NCBI GenBank assembly: GCA_030524585.1
Contig: JAUNGJ010000005.1
Coordinates: 17,191-81,190, forward strand
Direction: 5' to 3'
DNA: 64,000 nt
DNA from: Eubacteriales bacterium
GTDB taxonomy: Bacteria > Bacillota > Clostridia > Lachnospirales > Lachnospiraceae
In this document: one piece after another, positions 1-8,547 of the stretch
Layout: each line of letters opens with the position of its first letter
Position numbering within the stretch: position 1 is the stretch's first letter
Notes under the pieces: model-generated
What the model saw: the letters and a program-made list of their open reading frames with translations, nothing else
Databases searched by the model: none
Told to the model about the DNA's origin: nothing
Position numbers and translations under genes: made by a program

Positions 1-719
1 TGCATGGATACCATATTCCGGGTATATCCCCGTTCCCTAAGTCCGATAACCTCCTCAAGAAGTCCTTCTTCCATCATCTGATCCACACGTCTGTCAATGC
101 GCGCATAGAGATGGCTTCTCTCATCATTCAGCACAAAATAGCGGAATTCATAAGGCGACTCCTTCCTGCGCTCCGCTTCATTATGCTTTGAAATACACTC
201 CCCGGTCTGATGATAATATTCGATCGCACGGATGACTCTCTTCACATTATTGGCATGAATCTCAGAGGCCGCTTTGGGATCAATTTTCTGAAGTCTTGCA
301 TGGAGCTTTTCGGCTCCGTGCTCCCTGGCAAACTGTTCCAGCTCTCTCCGATAATCCGGCTCCCCTTCACTGCACTTAAAATCAATATCATAAAGCAATG
401 CCTGGATATAGAATCCAGTTCCTCCGACCAGTATCGGAACATGTCCATTCGCATAGATCTTCTTCATCGCTTCCTTTGCCATCTGCTGAAAGCGAACCAC
501 ATGAAATTCCTCATCCGGTTCCAGCTCATCCACCAGATAGTGGGGAATCCCCTCCATCTCTGATTGGCGGATCTTTGCGGAACCAATATCCATATATTTA
601 TATATCTGCATAGAATCTGCGGAAATAATCTCTCCGCCGATTGCTCTGGCAAGTCCGATTGAGGCCTTCGTCTTTCCTACGGCCGTCGGTCCGGTAAGAA
701 CAATCAATGGTGGTTTCAT
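1..719 (-). CDS. miaA: tRNA dimethylallyltransferase MiaA (partial, 3' end beyond window)
   Basis: MiaA transfers a dimethylallyl group to N6 of A37 in tRNAs that read UNN codons; MiaB, also in this window, later methylthiolates the product. The start is the ATG at 719-717. The N-terminus carries the P-loop GPTAVGKT, then a SADSMQIYKYMDIGSAK block and the GGTGFYIQALL motif, all diagnostic of the family. About 239 codons are present out of the usual 300-320, and the reading frame is open to the window edge, so the C-terminus is missing because of the cut and not because of decay. It lies 13 bases downstream of mutL, the common mutS-mutL-miaA order of clostridia. Identity is certain from the motifs. 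Confidence 0.96.
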   Translation of the reverse strand, partial: MKPPLIVLTGPTAVGKTKASIGLARAIGGEIISADSMQIYKYMDIGSAKIRQSEMEGIPHYLVDELEPDEEFHVVRFQQMAKEAMKKIYANGHVPILVGGTGFYIQALLYDIDFKCSEGEPDYRRELEQFAREHGAEKLHARLQKIDPKAASEIHANNVKRVIRAIEYYHQTGECISKHNEAERRKESPYEFRYFVLNDERSHLYARIDRRVDQMMEEGLLEEVIGLRERGYTRNMVSM

Positions 720-732
720 AATCAATGCTCCT

Positions 733-2622
733 TTACACAATACGCTTAAATTTCTTTTCAAGCTCCCGTTTTGTCATTGAAATAATTACCGGCCTTCCAT
801 GAGGACAGTGATAGGGATTCTCCAGCTTCAAAAGCTCTCCGATCAGAGCGTCCGCCTCCGAAACAGATAGTCTCATATTTCCTTTCACCGCCGCCTTGCA
901 GGACATGGAAGCAATCTTTTCGTCAATCACATCCTGCGTCAATCCAGTATAAATCTCATCCGATAAACTGTCAATCATCTCCATGAGAAGTTCTTTTCTT
1001 GCGACTCCGAATAAATTGTCCGGGACCGCACACACCGCATAGGTTTCCGGCCCGAAATTATCGATCTCAAAGCCAATTCTGGTAAACTGGTCCATATAGG
1101 TATTCAAAAGCTCTGCTTCCTTCATGGACAGCTCCAGAATGATTGGCGGACTAATGTTCTGAGAAGTGTATTCTCTCGTTTTCATTCCCTGCAATGTCTG
1201 TTCATACAGTACGCGCTCATGAGCAGCATGCTGATCGATAATATATAGATTCTCATGAAATTCCACCAGCCAGTAGGTGTCGAACAGCTGACCAATAATC
1301 TTATGCTCTTTTACAGAACGCTTATCCAACAGCCGTTCCTCAAATAAATCCAGCTGCTTCGGCCTGTAAGGGACGGACTCCTCTTTTAAACAGTCAGCCT
1401 GCTTTTTTTTCTGAGATGGAGTCTGAACAGCCGTAATATTTTGGCTGCTATGATATGCAGTCACCCGCTCTTTCATCTTTTCCATAAAGTAATCCAAATC
1501 CCTTTTGCCGACCGCGCTCTGTTTATTTTGGAGCGTGCTCTGCTTTCTTGTTTCCTGCGGCTCTCTTATACTGCTGTCAAAATTGGTTTCAGCAATCTTT
1601 GGCGGATCCGGGGCTTCCACATGAGGAATCAGTTCTTCTCTTCGCAGACTTCTCAGCACTCCCTCACAGATAAAATTGTAAATCTCCTGCTGATTGCCAA
1701 ACCGCACCTCCATCTTCGTGGGATGGACGTTTATATCCAAAAGCGCGCCATCTATAGTCATATGAAGCGACGTAAAGGGATATTTGTGCTGCATGGTAAA
1801 GTCTTTATATGCATCCTCGATCGCTTTTGAGATAATGTTACTTCTGATATATCGTCCGTTGATAAAATAGTTTTCAAAATTGCGGTTTCCTCTGGATACA
1901 ATTGGCTCTCCGATATATCCGCTCAAAGACAGATTTCCGCGGGTAAGATCTACCTTAAGCAGATGTCCCGCGATATCCCGTCCGTATATATGATAGATTA
2001 CATCTTTCAGATTCCCATTTCCGGAAGTATGTATCTTGGACTGCCCATTGTTAATGAACTGAAACGAAATCTCCGGATGGGACAGGGCCAATCTGGTAAC
2101 CAGATCTGCCACATGGCTCGCTTCTGTCATTGGCGTTCTCAAGAACTTTCTTCTTGCCGGAGTGTTGTAAAACAACTGCCGGATAAGAAAAGTGGTTCCG
2201 TCCGGTGCACCGGTTTCATCCATGGCAATTTCTCTTCCACCCTCTATTCGGTAGGTAATTCCGTAGGATACTTCTCTTGGCTTTGTGATCATCTCCACCT
2301 GGGATACCGCCGCAATACTCGAAAGAGCCTCTCCGCGAAAGCCCAGAGACTGAATATGGGCCAGGTCATCGACTGAGCGGATCTTACTGGTAGAATGACG
2401 CAGAAATGCATTTGGCACATCTTCTTTTTCTATACCGCATCCATTATCCGTAATACGGATAAATGAAATGCCGCCGTCCTTTATCTCAACAACTACGGCC
2501 GTCGCCCCTGCGTCAATGGCGTTTTCCACAAGCTCTTTTACAATGGAAGCCGGGCGCTCGATCACTTCTCCGGCAGCGATTTTATCAATAGTTATCGGAT
2601 CTAATACTTGTATTCTGCTCAT
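733..2622 (-). CDS. mutL: DNA mismatch repair endonuclease MutL
   Basis: MutL couples mismatch recognition by MutS to strand incision. The N-terminal GHKL ATPase is visible (IDKIAAGEVIERP, then NAIDAGA and GFRGEALSSI). The C-terminus has the metal-binding endonuclease motif DQHAAHERVLYE and the late CPHGRPV motif, so this is the nicking type found in organisms without MutH. A GTG in frame at 2631 is possible, but the ATG at 2622 is preferred because AGGTGG lies 7 bases upstream of it and because the protein then begins MSRIQVLDP as in relatives. It starts 3 bases after the mutS stop, so the two are co-transcribed and probably translationally coupled. The product is 629 residues, normal for the family. 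Confidence 0.97.
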   Translation of the reverse strand: MSRIQVLDPITIDKIAAGEVIERPASIVKELVENAIDAGATAVVVEIKDGGISFIRITDNGCGIEKEDVPNAFLRHSTSKIRSVDDLAHIQSLGFRGEALSSIAAVSQVEMITKPREVSYGITYRIEGGREIAMDETGAPDGTTFLIRQLFYNTPARRKFLRTPMTEASHVADLVTRLALSHPEISFQFINNGQSKIHTSGNGNLKDVIYHIYGRDIAGHLLKVDLTRGNLSLSGYIGEPIVSRGNRNFENYFINGRYIRSNIISKAIEDAYKDFTMQHKYPFTSLHMTIDGALLDINVHPTKMEVRFGNQQEIYNFICEGVLRSLRREELIPHVEAPDPPKIAETNFDSSIREPQETRKQSTLQNKQSAVGKRDLDYFMEKMKERVTAYHSSQNITAVQTPSQKKKQADCLKEESVPYRPKQLDLFEERLLDKRSVKEHKIIGQLFDTYWLVEFHENLYIIDQHAAHERVLYEQTLQGMKTREYTSQNISPPIILELSMKEAELLNTYMDQFTRIGFEIDNFGPETYAVCAVPDNLFGVARKELLMEMIDSLSDEIYTGLTQDVIDEKIASMSCKAAVKGNMRLSVSEADALIGELLKLENPYHCPHGRPVIISMTKRELEKKFKRIV

Positions 2623-2624
2623 AA

Positions 2625-5273
2625 TCACCACCTATTCTTCAGCTTGTTCTGAAGCTGATAGAGGGTATTCAGCGCATCGATCGGTGTCAGATTGCTGATG
2701 TCAAGATTCTTTAATTCTTCCAGCACATCATCATCCTTCACCGTATCAAACAGAGACATCTGGGCCAAATCCACTTCATCCAGCTTTTTGGTTTTTATTT
2801 TTGGCTCATGGTTCCCCTTCACTGCAATATCCTTGATTCTTGACGTAATATCCGCATGAAGCAGTTCCTCTACAATTTCCTTTGCACGTTCGGTCACGGA
2901 TTCCGGTACGCCCGCGAGCTTGGCAACCTGGATACCATAGCTCTTGTCCGCGCCGCCTTTTACAATCTTTCTTAAGAAAACAATGTCGTCTCCCTTTTCC
3001 TTAACCGCAATGCAGTAATTATTGACATTATCAATTTTTCCTTCCAGCTCTGTAAGCTCATGGTAATGGGTTGCAAATAATGTCTTTGCACCCAGAAGCT
3101 TTGTATTGCTGATATGTTCCACTACAGCCCAGGCAATGGACAGACCGTCAAAGGTGCTGGTTCCCCGTCCGATTTCATCTAGAATCAGAAGACTCTTTCT
3201 GGTAGCATTTCGCAGTATATTAGCCACCTCGGTCATCTCTACCATAAATGTGCTCTGGCCGGAAGCAAGATCATCAGAAGCACCTACACGGGTAAAGATG
3301 CGGTCTACAATTCCGATGTTGGCACTGGATGCCGGGACAAAAGAACCGATCTGTGCCATGAGAACAATCAGTGCGGTCTGGCGCATATAAGTAGATTTGC
3401 CGGCCATGTTTGGTCCGGTAATAATAGATACCCGGTTCTTTCTGTCATCCAGATAGGTGTCATTGCTGATAAACATATCATTAGGGATCATCTTTTCTAC
3501 AACCGGATGGCGGCCGTCTTTGATATCGATCACGCCTTTTTCATTCATCTTCGGACGCACATAATTTCCTCTTTCAGCCACCAACGCCAGGGAAGCAAAT
3601 ACATCGATCCGGGCAATCACCCTGGCTGTCTGCTGAATCCTTAAAAGCTCGCTGCCAATACGGTCTCTTACCTGACAGTACAGCTCATATTCTAAGGCAT
3701 ACAGTTTATCCTCGGCGCCAAGAATGGTATCCTCCAGCTCTTTTAGCCTTGGTGTAATATAGCGCTCCGCGTTGGCCAGGGTCTGTTTTCTGGTATAATA
3801 GTCCGGCACCAGATCCTTGAATGAGTTAGTTACCTCCAAATAATAGCCAAATACTTTATTATAGCGTACTTTCAGATTCTTAATTCCGGTCTTTTCCCGC
3901 TCCTCGGTCTCCAGCTGTGCAAGCCAGTTTTTTCCCTCCGTCTTAGCGTTTCGCAGAGTATCCACATCTTCATTATAGCCCTCCCGGATAATCCCGCCTT
4001 CCTTCATAGCAATGGGAGGTTCCTCACAGATGGCGTCTGTAATCAGAGTACACAGATCCTCCAGTGTATCCAACTCTTCGCATAGCTTTTTAAGCAGAGG
4101 ACTATGCATATCCTGCAGGATGTATTTGATTGGCGGAAGCATTTCCATGGAGTTTTTAAGAGCGGTCAAATCTCTTGGATTGGCAGATTGGTAGGAAATC
4201 CTGCCGACCAAGCGCTCCAGATCATAGATTGGCGCCAGATATTCCCGCAGTTCTTCTCTGGAAATTGCATTATCTTTCAGCTCCTGTACTGCTTCCAGAC
4301 GCTGTTCGATCAGATCTCTGTCAATCAGGGGCTGTTCCATGTATTTGCGAAGCATTCTTGCTCCCATTGCCGTCCTGGTCTTATCCAAAACCCAGAGCAG
4401 AGAGCCTCGCTTCTGCTTTTCTCTGAGAGTCTCGCAGAGCTCCAGGTTTCTTCTGGTAGAACTGTCAAGCAGCATATATTTCCCCACAGCATATTTAGTA
4501 AGGCGTGTCATGTGACTCAGAGAAGTCTTCTGTGTCTCCTGAAGATACTTAAGCAGCGCGCCCGCTCCGATCATACCGCACTCGTAATCCTTAAGTCCCA
4601 AAGCATCCAGAGAGCCAGTATGAAAATGCTCTTTTAATGTCCGCTCACAGAGAGCATCGTCGAAATACCAGGCATCCAGCGCATAGACTGTAATTCCAAG
4701 CCTTCCTCTGAGATCTTCCAGGTCAATTCCGCTCATATAGAAGGCTTCATTACAGATGATTTCCGAGGGCATGAATTTATAGATCTCATCAAATAATTTA
4801 TCACTGCTTGCCACCTCTGAGACCAGGTATTCTCCTGTGGTAACATCAGCTACGGATAATCCATAACGATCGGCAATATAGGTAATACACATGATATAAT
4901 TGTTCTTTGATTCGTCCAGACTCTGGGGACTCAGGTTTGTTCCGGGCGTGACGATCCGTACCACCTCGCGTTTTACCAAGCCCTTGGCGGTAGCCGGGTC
5001 TTCCACCTGCTCGCAGATTGCTACTTTATAGCCTCTGGAAACCAGGCGGTTCAGGTAATTGTCAACCGCATGATAGGGAACACCGCACATCGGCGCCCGC
5101 TCTTTTAGTCCACAGCTTTTTCCGGTCAGTGTAATCTCCAATTCCCTGGATGCAGTGACTGCGTCATCAAAAAACATCTCATAGAAATCCCCTAATCTAT
5201 AAAACAAAATGCAGTCCTTATACTCTTCTTTCGTTTCCATATATTTCTGCATCATTGGTGTTAGTTCTGCCAC
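2625..5273 (-). CDS. mutS: DNA mismatch repair protein MutS
   Basis: MutS recognises base mismatches and small loops and recruits MutL. The N-terminal mismatch-binding motif is seen in FYRLGDFYEMF, followed by the connector, lever and clamp regions, and a C-terminal ABC-type ATPase with Walker A GPNMAGKST and Walker B LLILDEIGRGTSTFDG. The length, 882 residues, is typical of MutS1. Translation starts with GTG at 5273, chosen because AGGAG stands 8 bases upstream and the protein then reads MAELTPMMQKYMETK as in homologues. It heads mutS-mutL-miaA. In many Lachnospiraceae miaB lies directly upstream; here three other genes intervene. Confidence 0.98.
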   Translation of the reverse strand: MAELTPMMQKYMETKEEYKDCILFYRLGDFYEMFFDDAVTASRELEITLTGKSCGLKERAPMCGVPYHAVDNYLNRLVSRGYKVAICEQVEDPATAKGLVKREVVRIVTPGTNLSPQSLDESKNNYIMCITYIADRYGLSVADVTTGEYLVSEVASSDKLFDEIYKFMPSEIICNEAFYMSGIDLEDLRGRLGITVYALDAWYFDDALCERTLKEHFHTGSLDALGLKDYECGMIGAGALLKYLQETQKTSLSHMTRLTKYAVGKYMLLDSSTRRNLELCETLREKQKRGSLLWVLDKTRTAMGARMLRKYMEQPLIDRDLIEQRLEAVQELKDNAISREELREYLAPIYDLERLVGRISYQSANPRDLTALKNSMEMLPPIKYILQDMHSPLLKKLCEELDTLEDLCTLITDAICEEPPIAMKEGGIIREGYNEDVDTLRNAKTEGKNWLAQLETEEREKTGIKNLKVRYNKVFGYYLEVTNSFKDLVPDYYTRKQTLANAERYITPRLKELEDTILGAEDKLYALEYELYCQVRDRIGSELLRIQQTARVIARIDVFASLALVAERGNYVRPKMNEKGVIDIKDGRHPVVEKMIPNDMFISNDTYLDDRKNRVSIITGPNMAGKSTYMRQTALIVLMAQIGSFVPASSANIGIVDRIFTRVGASDDLASGQSTFMVEMTEVANILRNATRKSLLILDEIGRGTSTFDGLSIAWAVVEHISNTKLLGAKTLFATHYHELTELEGKIDNVNNYCIAVKEKGDDIVFLRKIVKGGADKSYGIQVAKLAGVPESVTERAKEIVEELLHADITSRIKDIAVKGNHEPKIKTKKLDEVDLAQMSLFDTVKDDDVLEELKNLDISNLTPIDALNTLYQLQNKLKNRW

Positions 5274-5313
5274 GTTTTTTCTCCTTTTTCTTTATCTTTT
5301 GACATACATAATT

Positions 5314-5342
5314 AGTATATCACTTTTCCTCATTTCAATAAA
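5314..5342 (-). promoter_or_regulatory. Candidate sigma-A promoter of mutS
   Basis: On the minus strand a TATACT -10 box (5319-5314) is preceded by 17 bases and a weak TTTATT -35 box (5342-5337). It lies about 40 bases upstream of the mutS GTG. The -10 is good and the -35 poor. Confidence 0.45.
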
Positions 5343-5412
5343 GTATAAAAATAACTACGGATTGATGCTGCGTGTAACTGTGAATTGATGCTGCGGTCAT
5401 ATCTTTAGTCAT
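5335..5412 (-). pseudogene. 25-codon remnant coupled to the XRE regulator, possibly the start of a lost MATE efflux gene
   Basis: The XRE regulator stop codon overlaps an ATG (ATGA, 5412-5409) that opens a frame of 25 codons. It begins MTKDMT and then runs into unrelated sequence before a stop at 5335. MTKDMT is a very common N-terminus of clostridial MATE-family drug/sodium antiporters, and a four-base overlap with a regulator is a normal arrangement for a real gene. I infer that a downstream gene was deleted after about six codons. The sequence after the break contains a 12-base direct repeat. It could also be a meaningless short frame. Confidence 0.35.
5361..5395. repeat. Pair of 12-base direct repeats
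   Basis: ATTGATGCTGCG occurs at 5361-5372 and again at 5384-5395, a 23-base period. It lies in the remnant frame just downstream of the XRE regulator, at the presumed deletion point, and may be a scar of that rearrangement. Confidence 0.6.
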
Positions 5413-6170
5413 TCGTATTTCCTGCCTATAATATAAATTGCACCTACCAATAAAATTACCATAATGATGAGAATTATATCTTTTAAATCCTCCCATAGGA
5501 TAATACCACCCGCAATTATACTGCCATAGCAAATCAGAGGATAAAGAACAGAGATTAACATCATACCCACCTTACAGACAGAGCAAATATATGTCCAATT
5601 GCTATTATTAAGCGATAATCCTGCCAAATGAAATCTAAAGATCCCCTGTGAGTAATAATTAATTTTATTACTGTCATAATGTACAGGTAAAATTTCTTTG
5701 GCAAAAAAACAAAACCACCCGCCAAATATCACTGCAAGTCCACATGCAGGTAAAATGCTTTCCCGCATTTGCGATTGCGATAATCCTGCCATAGTCAAGC
5801 CAATGATTTCTATGATAATTATAAACAGGCAAAGCAAATAAGCAGTTATCCAGTCTTTTTTATGCTGGCGTATCATGTAACGGACGAAAGAATCCAATGA
5901 TCCTATTACTATATTTTCTACTTCTTTGGTGTTTAGTTCTTTTTTAACATCAATCCTTTCTCCTTTAAGCAGTTCTGTCACTGTGATACCCAAAACATCC
6001 GCAATAGGTATCAGCAACGAAATATTTGGCATACTTGCGCCACGCTCCCATTTACTGACCGTTTTGTCCGATACAAATAGCTTTTCAGCAAGCTGCTTTT
6101 GTGTGAGATTCTTTTCTTTTCTTATCTCGTTAAGAAATCTTCCAAATTGTTCACTGTTAATTTGATACAT
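5409..6170 (-). CDS. XRE-family transcriptional regulator with membrane-spanning C-terminus
   Basis: Residues about 8-62 form a Cro/C1-type helix-turn-helix (LTQKQLAEKLFVSDKTVSKW then a typical ITVTELL end). Residues about 105-250 contain roughly four to five hydrophobic helices, so this is a membrane-tethered DNA-binding protein; the second half ends in a basic tail. The domain pairing is common in clostridia and its ligand is unknown. Good spacing of GGGAGG to the ATG at 6170 supports the start. Its own promoter contains a repeated ATTGTAC element that could be an autoregulatory operator. It sits between mutS and pruA, genes with which it has no functional link, and is followed by a truncated coupled frame, so it looks like part of an inserted and partly decayed segment. 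Confidence 0.85.
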   Translation of the reverse strand: MYQINSEQFGRFLNEIRKEKNLTQKQLAEKLFVSDKTVSKWERGASMPNISLLIPIADVLGITVTELLKGERIDVKKELNTKEVENIVIGSLDSFVRYMIRQHKKDWITAYLLCLFIIIIEIIGLTMAGLSQSQMRESILPACGLAVIFGGWFCFFAKEILPVHYDSNKINYYSQGIFRFHLAGLSLNNSNWTYICSVCKVGMMLISVLYPLICYGSIIAGGIILWEDLKDIILIIMVILLVGAIYIIGRKYE

Positions 6171-6190
6171 TTTTTACACCTCCCAGACAA

Positions 6191-6219
6191 ATTGTACACT
6201 GTCATTGTACTGTAAGCAA
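6191..6219 (-). promoter_or_regulatory. Promoter and probable autoregulatory operator of the XRE regulator
   Basis: A TTGCTT -35 (6219-6214), 17-base spacer and TACAAT -10 (6196-6191) lie upstream of the regulator gene. ATTGTAC occurs twice in direct order (6191-6197 and 6204-6210, 13-base period), and GTACA/TGTAC halves form an inverted repeat across the spacer (6194-6210). Such an element on the -10 fits self-repression. Confidence 0.6.
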
Positions 6220-6289
6220 TCTACCAACAGGAGAGTGCACGAAATCAAGGTGGATTACGGATAGAAAGTATTGTTTTATGATATTATGG

Positions 6290-6325
6290 AATAGAAAAGG
6301 AACGCTTTGTATATGCGTTCCATAA
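6290..6325 (-). terminator. Rho-independent terminator after pruA
   Basis: A 7-bp stem GGAACGC/GCGTTCC with a 9-base loop (6299-6321) is followed on the minus strand by TTTTCTATT. It lies 54 bases past the pruA stop and separates it from the XRE regulator. Confidence 0.6.
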
Positions 6326-6375
6326 TCTAAAAACTCTTTATTTTTTATGTTCGATACTAATATGCCGTATCTCTA

Positions 6376-7926
6376 TTAATCTGTCAAATCCTCTGTGATA
6401 GATTTCAGATTCAGGAAATTGGTCAGATAATCGCTGGTTCCTGTCTTCGCATCTGTACCGGACATATTAAATCCTCCAAATGGATGCTGCAGAACAACCG
6501 CTGCTGTAGACTTACGGTTGAAATACAGATTACCTACGTTGAACTGAACCTTTGCCTTCATAATATTCTCGCGGGTCTCGCTGTAGACAGAACCCGTGAG
6601 GCCATACTCTGTCTGATTTGCAATATCCAGCGCCTCGTCAAAGGACTCTGCCTTGATCACTGCAAGTACAGGTCCGAAGATTTCTTCATTTGCAATTCTT
6701 GCATCTCTTGCAATATCACGGATAACGGTCGGGTCAACAAAATATCCCTTCTCGTCGCTGTATGTACCGCCAAATACAACCGTACCTTCCTGGCGACCGA
6801 TTTCAATATAGCCTGTGATGCTGTTATATGCGCCCTGGTTAATGACTGGTCCGATGGCAGCGTTGCTTCTTCCGGAGCCCTGGCTTTCTTTCAGCTTCTT
6901 AGCTTCTTCCACAACAGCATCTACCAGCTCATCATATACGTCGCTCATAACAATTGCTCTGGAGCATGCAGAGCACTTCTGTCCCTGGAATGTAAATGCA
7001 GAGCTTGCAATTCCCTGGGCCGCCTTCTTGATATTTGCAGAAGAATCAACGATGATTGCATTCTTTCCGCCCATCTCAGCAACCACGCGCTTGATCCACT
7101 TCTGTCCCTGAGAGATCTTTGCAGCATGTTCATTGATGCGGCATCCTACTGCTTTGGAGCCAGTGAAATTGATGAATCTTGTCAGAGGATGTTCTACAAT
7201 GTAATCACCGATTTCAGATCCGGAACCTGGAATATAATTTACAACACCTGCCGGAATTCCAGCTTTCTCGCAGAGTTCAACAAATTTATAGGCCACGATT
7301 GGAGAGTCAGAGGATGGCTTGCACACGATGGTATTACCGGTAACAACAGCTGCAGCTACCATACCGCCGATCAGTGACAGTGGGAAGTTCCACGGTGGAA
7401 CAGCCACACCAACACCAATTGGAATGTAAATACATTTGGTGTACTCATCCGTCGGAACCAGCTCCAGACCTTCCTCCAGCTTTCTCATATGCATAACATA
7501 GGAATTAATAAAATCGAGCAGCTCGCAGAGCTCACCATCTGCCTCGCCCCAGTTTTTTCCGCTTTCTTCTACATTCCATGCGTCAATGTAATAACGGTTC
7601 TCGTCCACCAGCTTTGCCAGCTTTCTTAAAGCACGTGCTCTCTCATCCAGTGGAGTTACACTCCATTTCTTAAATGCCTCATTCGAAGTCTGAATTGCCT
7701 TCTCGGCAAGCTCCTGACTACAAGAGCAGGCATATCCAAGCACTTCCTTGGTAGCCGGTGACAATGATGCGATTTTCTTTTCGGTTTCTATTCTCTCACC
7801 GCCGATAATCAGCGGAAATACCGAGCCTTTCTCTTCTTCTACGCGCTGAAATGCTTCTTCCATTTTCTTTCTGTTCTCTTCGATCGTAAAATCCAGTTCA
7901 GCTGCGTTCTTAAATCCTTTCAGCAT
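6376..7926 (-). CDS. pruA: L-glutamate gamma-semialdehyde (1-pyrroline-5-carboxylate) dehydrogenase
   Basis: Oxidises glutamate semialdehyde, the hydrolysed form of P5C, to glutamate with NAD+, the second step of proline and arginine breakdown. The 516-residue length matches the stand-alone RocA/PruA type. The aldehyde dehydrogenase fold is shown by PPWNFP (177-182), the NAD-binding FTGSKAVG block (254-261), the general base Glu284 in AEMGGKNA and nucleophile Cys318 in FQGQKCSACSR, the P5C dehydrogenase signature. GGAGG is 9 bases before the ATG. No proline dehydrogenase is nearby, so the substrate may come from arginine or ornithine degradation. It has its own promoter and terminator and stands alone. 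The exact substrate is inferred from family resemblance. Confidence 0.88.
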   Translation of the reverse strand: MLKGFKNAAELDFTIEENRKKMEEAFQRVEEEKGSVFPLIIGGERIETEKKIASLSPATKEVLGYACSCSQELAEKAIQTSNEAFKKWSVTPLDERARALRKLAKLVDENRYYIDAWNVEESGKNWGEADGELCELLDFINSYVMHMRKLEEGLELVPTDEYTKCIYIPIGVGVAVPPWNFPLSLIGGMVAAAVVTGNTIVCKPSSDSPIVAYKFVELCEKAGIPAGVVNYIPGSGSEIGDYIVEHPLTRFINFTGSKAVGCRINEHAAKISQGQKWIKRVVAEMGGKNAIIVDSSANIKKAAQGIASSAFTFQGQKCSACSRAIVMSDVYDELVDAVVEEAKKLKESQGSGRSNAAIGPVINQGAYNSITGYIEIGRQEGTVVFGGTYSDEKGYFVDPTVIRDIARDARIANEEIFGPVLAVIKAESFDEALDIANQTEYGLTGSVYSETRENIMKAKVQFNVGNLYFNRKSTAAVVLQHPFGGFNMSGTDAKTGTSDYLTNFLNLKSITEDLTD

Positions 7927-7978
7927 ATGCTTCTACCTCCATAGTATATTGTCCTTTTACGTATTATCTAACGTTTCT

Positions 7979-8030
7979 ATTTTATCAGCAAATTATATTC
8001 ACGTCAATAAATTGTATAATTGTATACAAT
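7979..8030 (-). promoter_or_regulatory. Promoter of pruA with upstream palindrome
   Basis: TTGACG (8007-8002), a 17-base spacer and TAAAAT (7984-7979) form a good sigma-A promoter. Just upstream of the -35 box is the perfect 12-base palindrome ATTGTATACAAT (8019-8030), preceded by a second ATTGTATA (8011-8018). This is a likely regulator site; the regulator is unknown. Confidence 0.6.
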
Positions 8031-8040
8031 GATATTTGTT

Positions 8041-8457
8041 TCACAATATGTGATACTCAGGTTTCATTTCACCGAATAAATAGTATCCCATATATCCGCT
8101 GAGGCAGATTCCCAGAACGCTTAGTCCTGAAAAGATAACCATAAAAGGAACGCAGATCTGACCAAACAGCTGAAGCGGCATCTCGCTATAATCCCATACG
8201 GCATAATGAAGCCATTTGTTGACAATAATTCCCGTGATAAATTCCATAGAGGTCACGAACACAATGCAGCGCAGCGTCTGTTTCCATAAGGGCTCCTGCC
8301 AGTTCAGACTTTTGCCCTGCACAAAGAAAAATACAAAGCAGATTCCTCCAAGAACAAACATGGACCAGTGGGAGAAGCCGCGGAACAATATTTCAAAGCT
8401 ATAATAAAGGGCACCGCCAAATGCCCAGAAAAATAAATATTCACCAATTTTCTTCAT
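8041..8457 (-). CDS. Small integral membrane protein, CmpB-like (putative ABC-transporter type IV family)
   Basis: 138 residues with about four transmembrane helices. The conserved N-terminal pattern FGGALYYSFEILFRGFSHWS followed by a GG-rich helix matches the family named ABC_trans_CmpB, whose function is unknown. Members are found alone or fused to other domains in clostridia. Its ribosome site (GAGGG, 9 bases before the ATG) lies inside the 3' arm of the hairpin that follows miaB, so readthrough transcripts from miaB would hide it. It ends inside the pruA promoter region. No function can be assigned. Confidence 0.7.
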   Translation of the reverse strand: MKKIGEYLFFWAFGGALYYSFEILFRGFSHWSMFVLGGICFVFFFVQGKSLNWQEPLWKQTLRCIVFVTSMEFITGIIVNKWLHYAVWDYSEMPLQLFGQICVPFMVIFSGLSVLGICLSGYMGYYLFGEMKPEYHIL

Positions 8458-8461
8458 AACA

Positions 8462-8503
8462 AAACGCCCTCACTATATTTCTTACTACATAGTTTGGGCG
8501 TTC
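8462..8503 (-). terminator. Hairpin after miaB overlapping the ribosome site of the next gene
   Basis: ACGCCC/GGGCGT arms (8464-8501) with additional ACTAT/ATAGT pairing inside, followed on the minus strand by TTTGTT. It ends miaB. The 3' arm contains the GAGGG that serves the gene starting at 8457, so the structure could also gate its translation. Confidence 0.6.
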
Positions 8504-8547
8504 TTCTCTTAAAATATGGGTGGTAGATTCAACCATTCCTACTCGTC

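Noticed and set aside
5361-5395. CRISPR-like repeat
   Set aside because: There are only two 12-base copies and no array; read as a small direct repeat.
6484-7377. A 297-codon plus-strand frame
   Set aside because: Antisense to the aldehyde dehydrogenase, which has all its catalytic motifs; no supported start.
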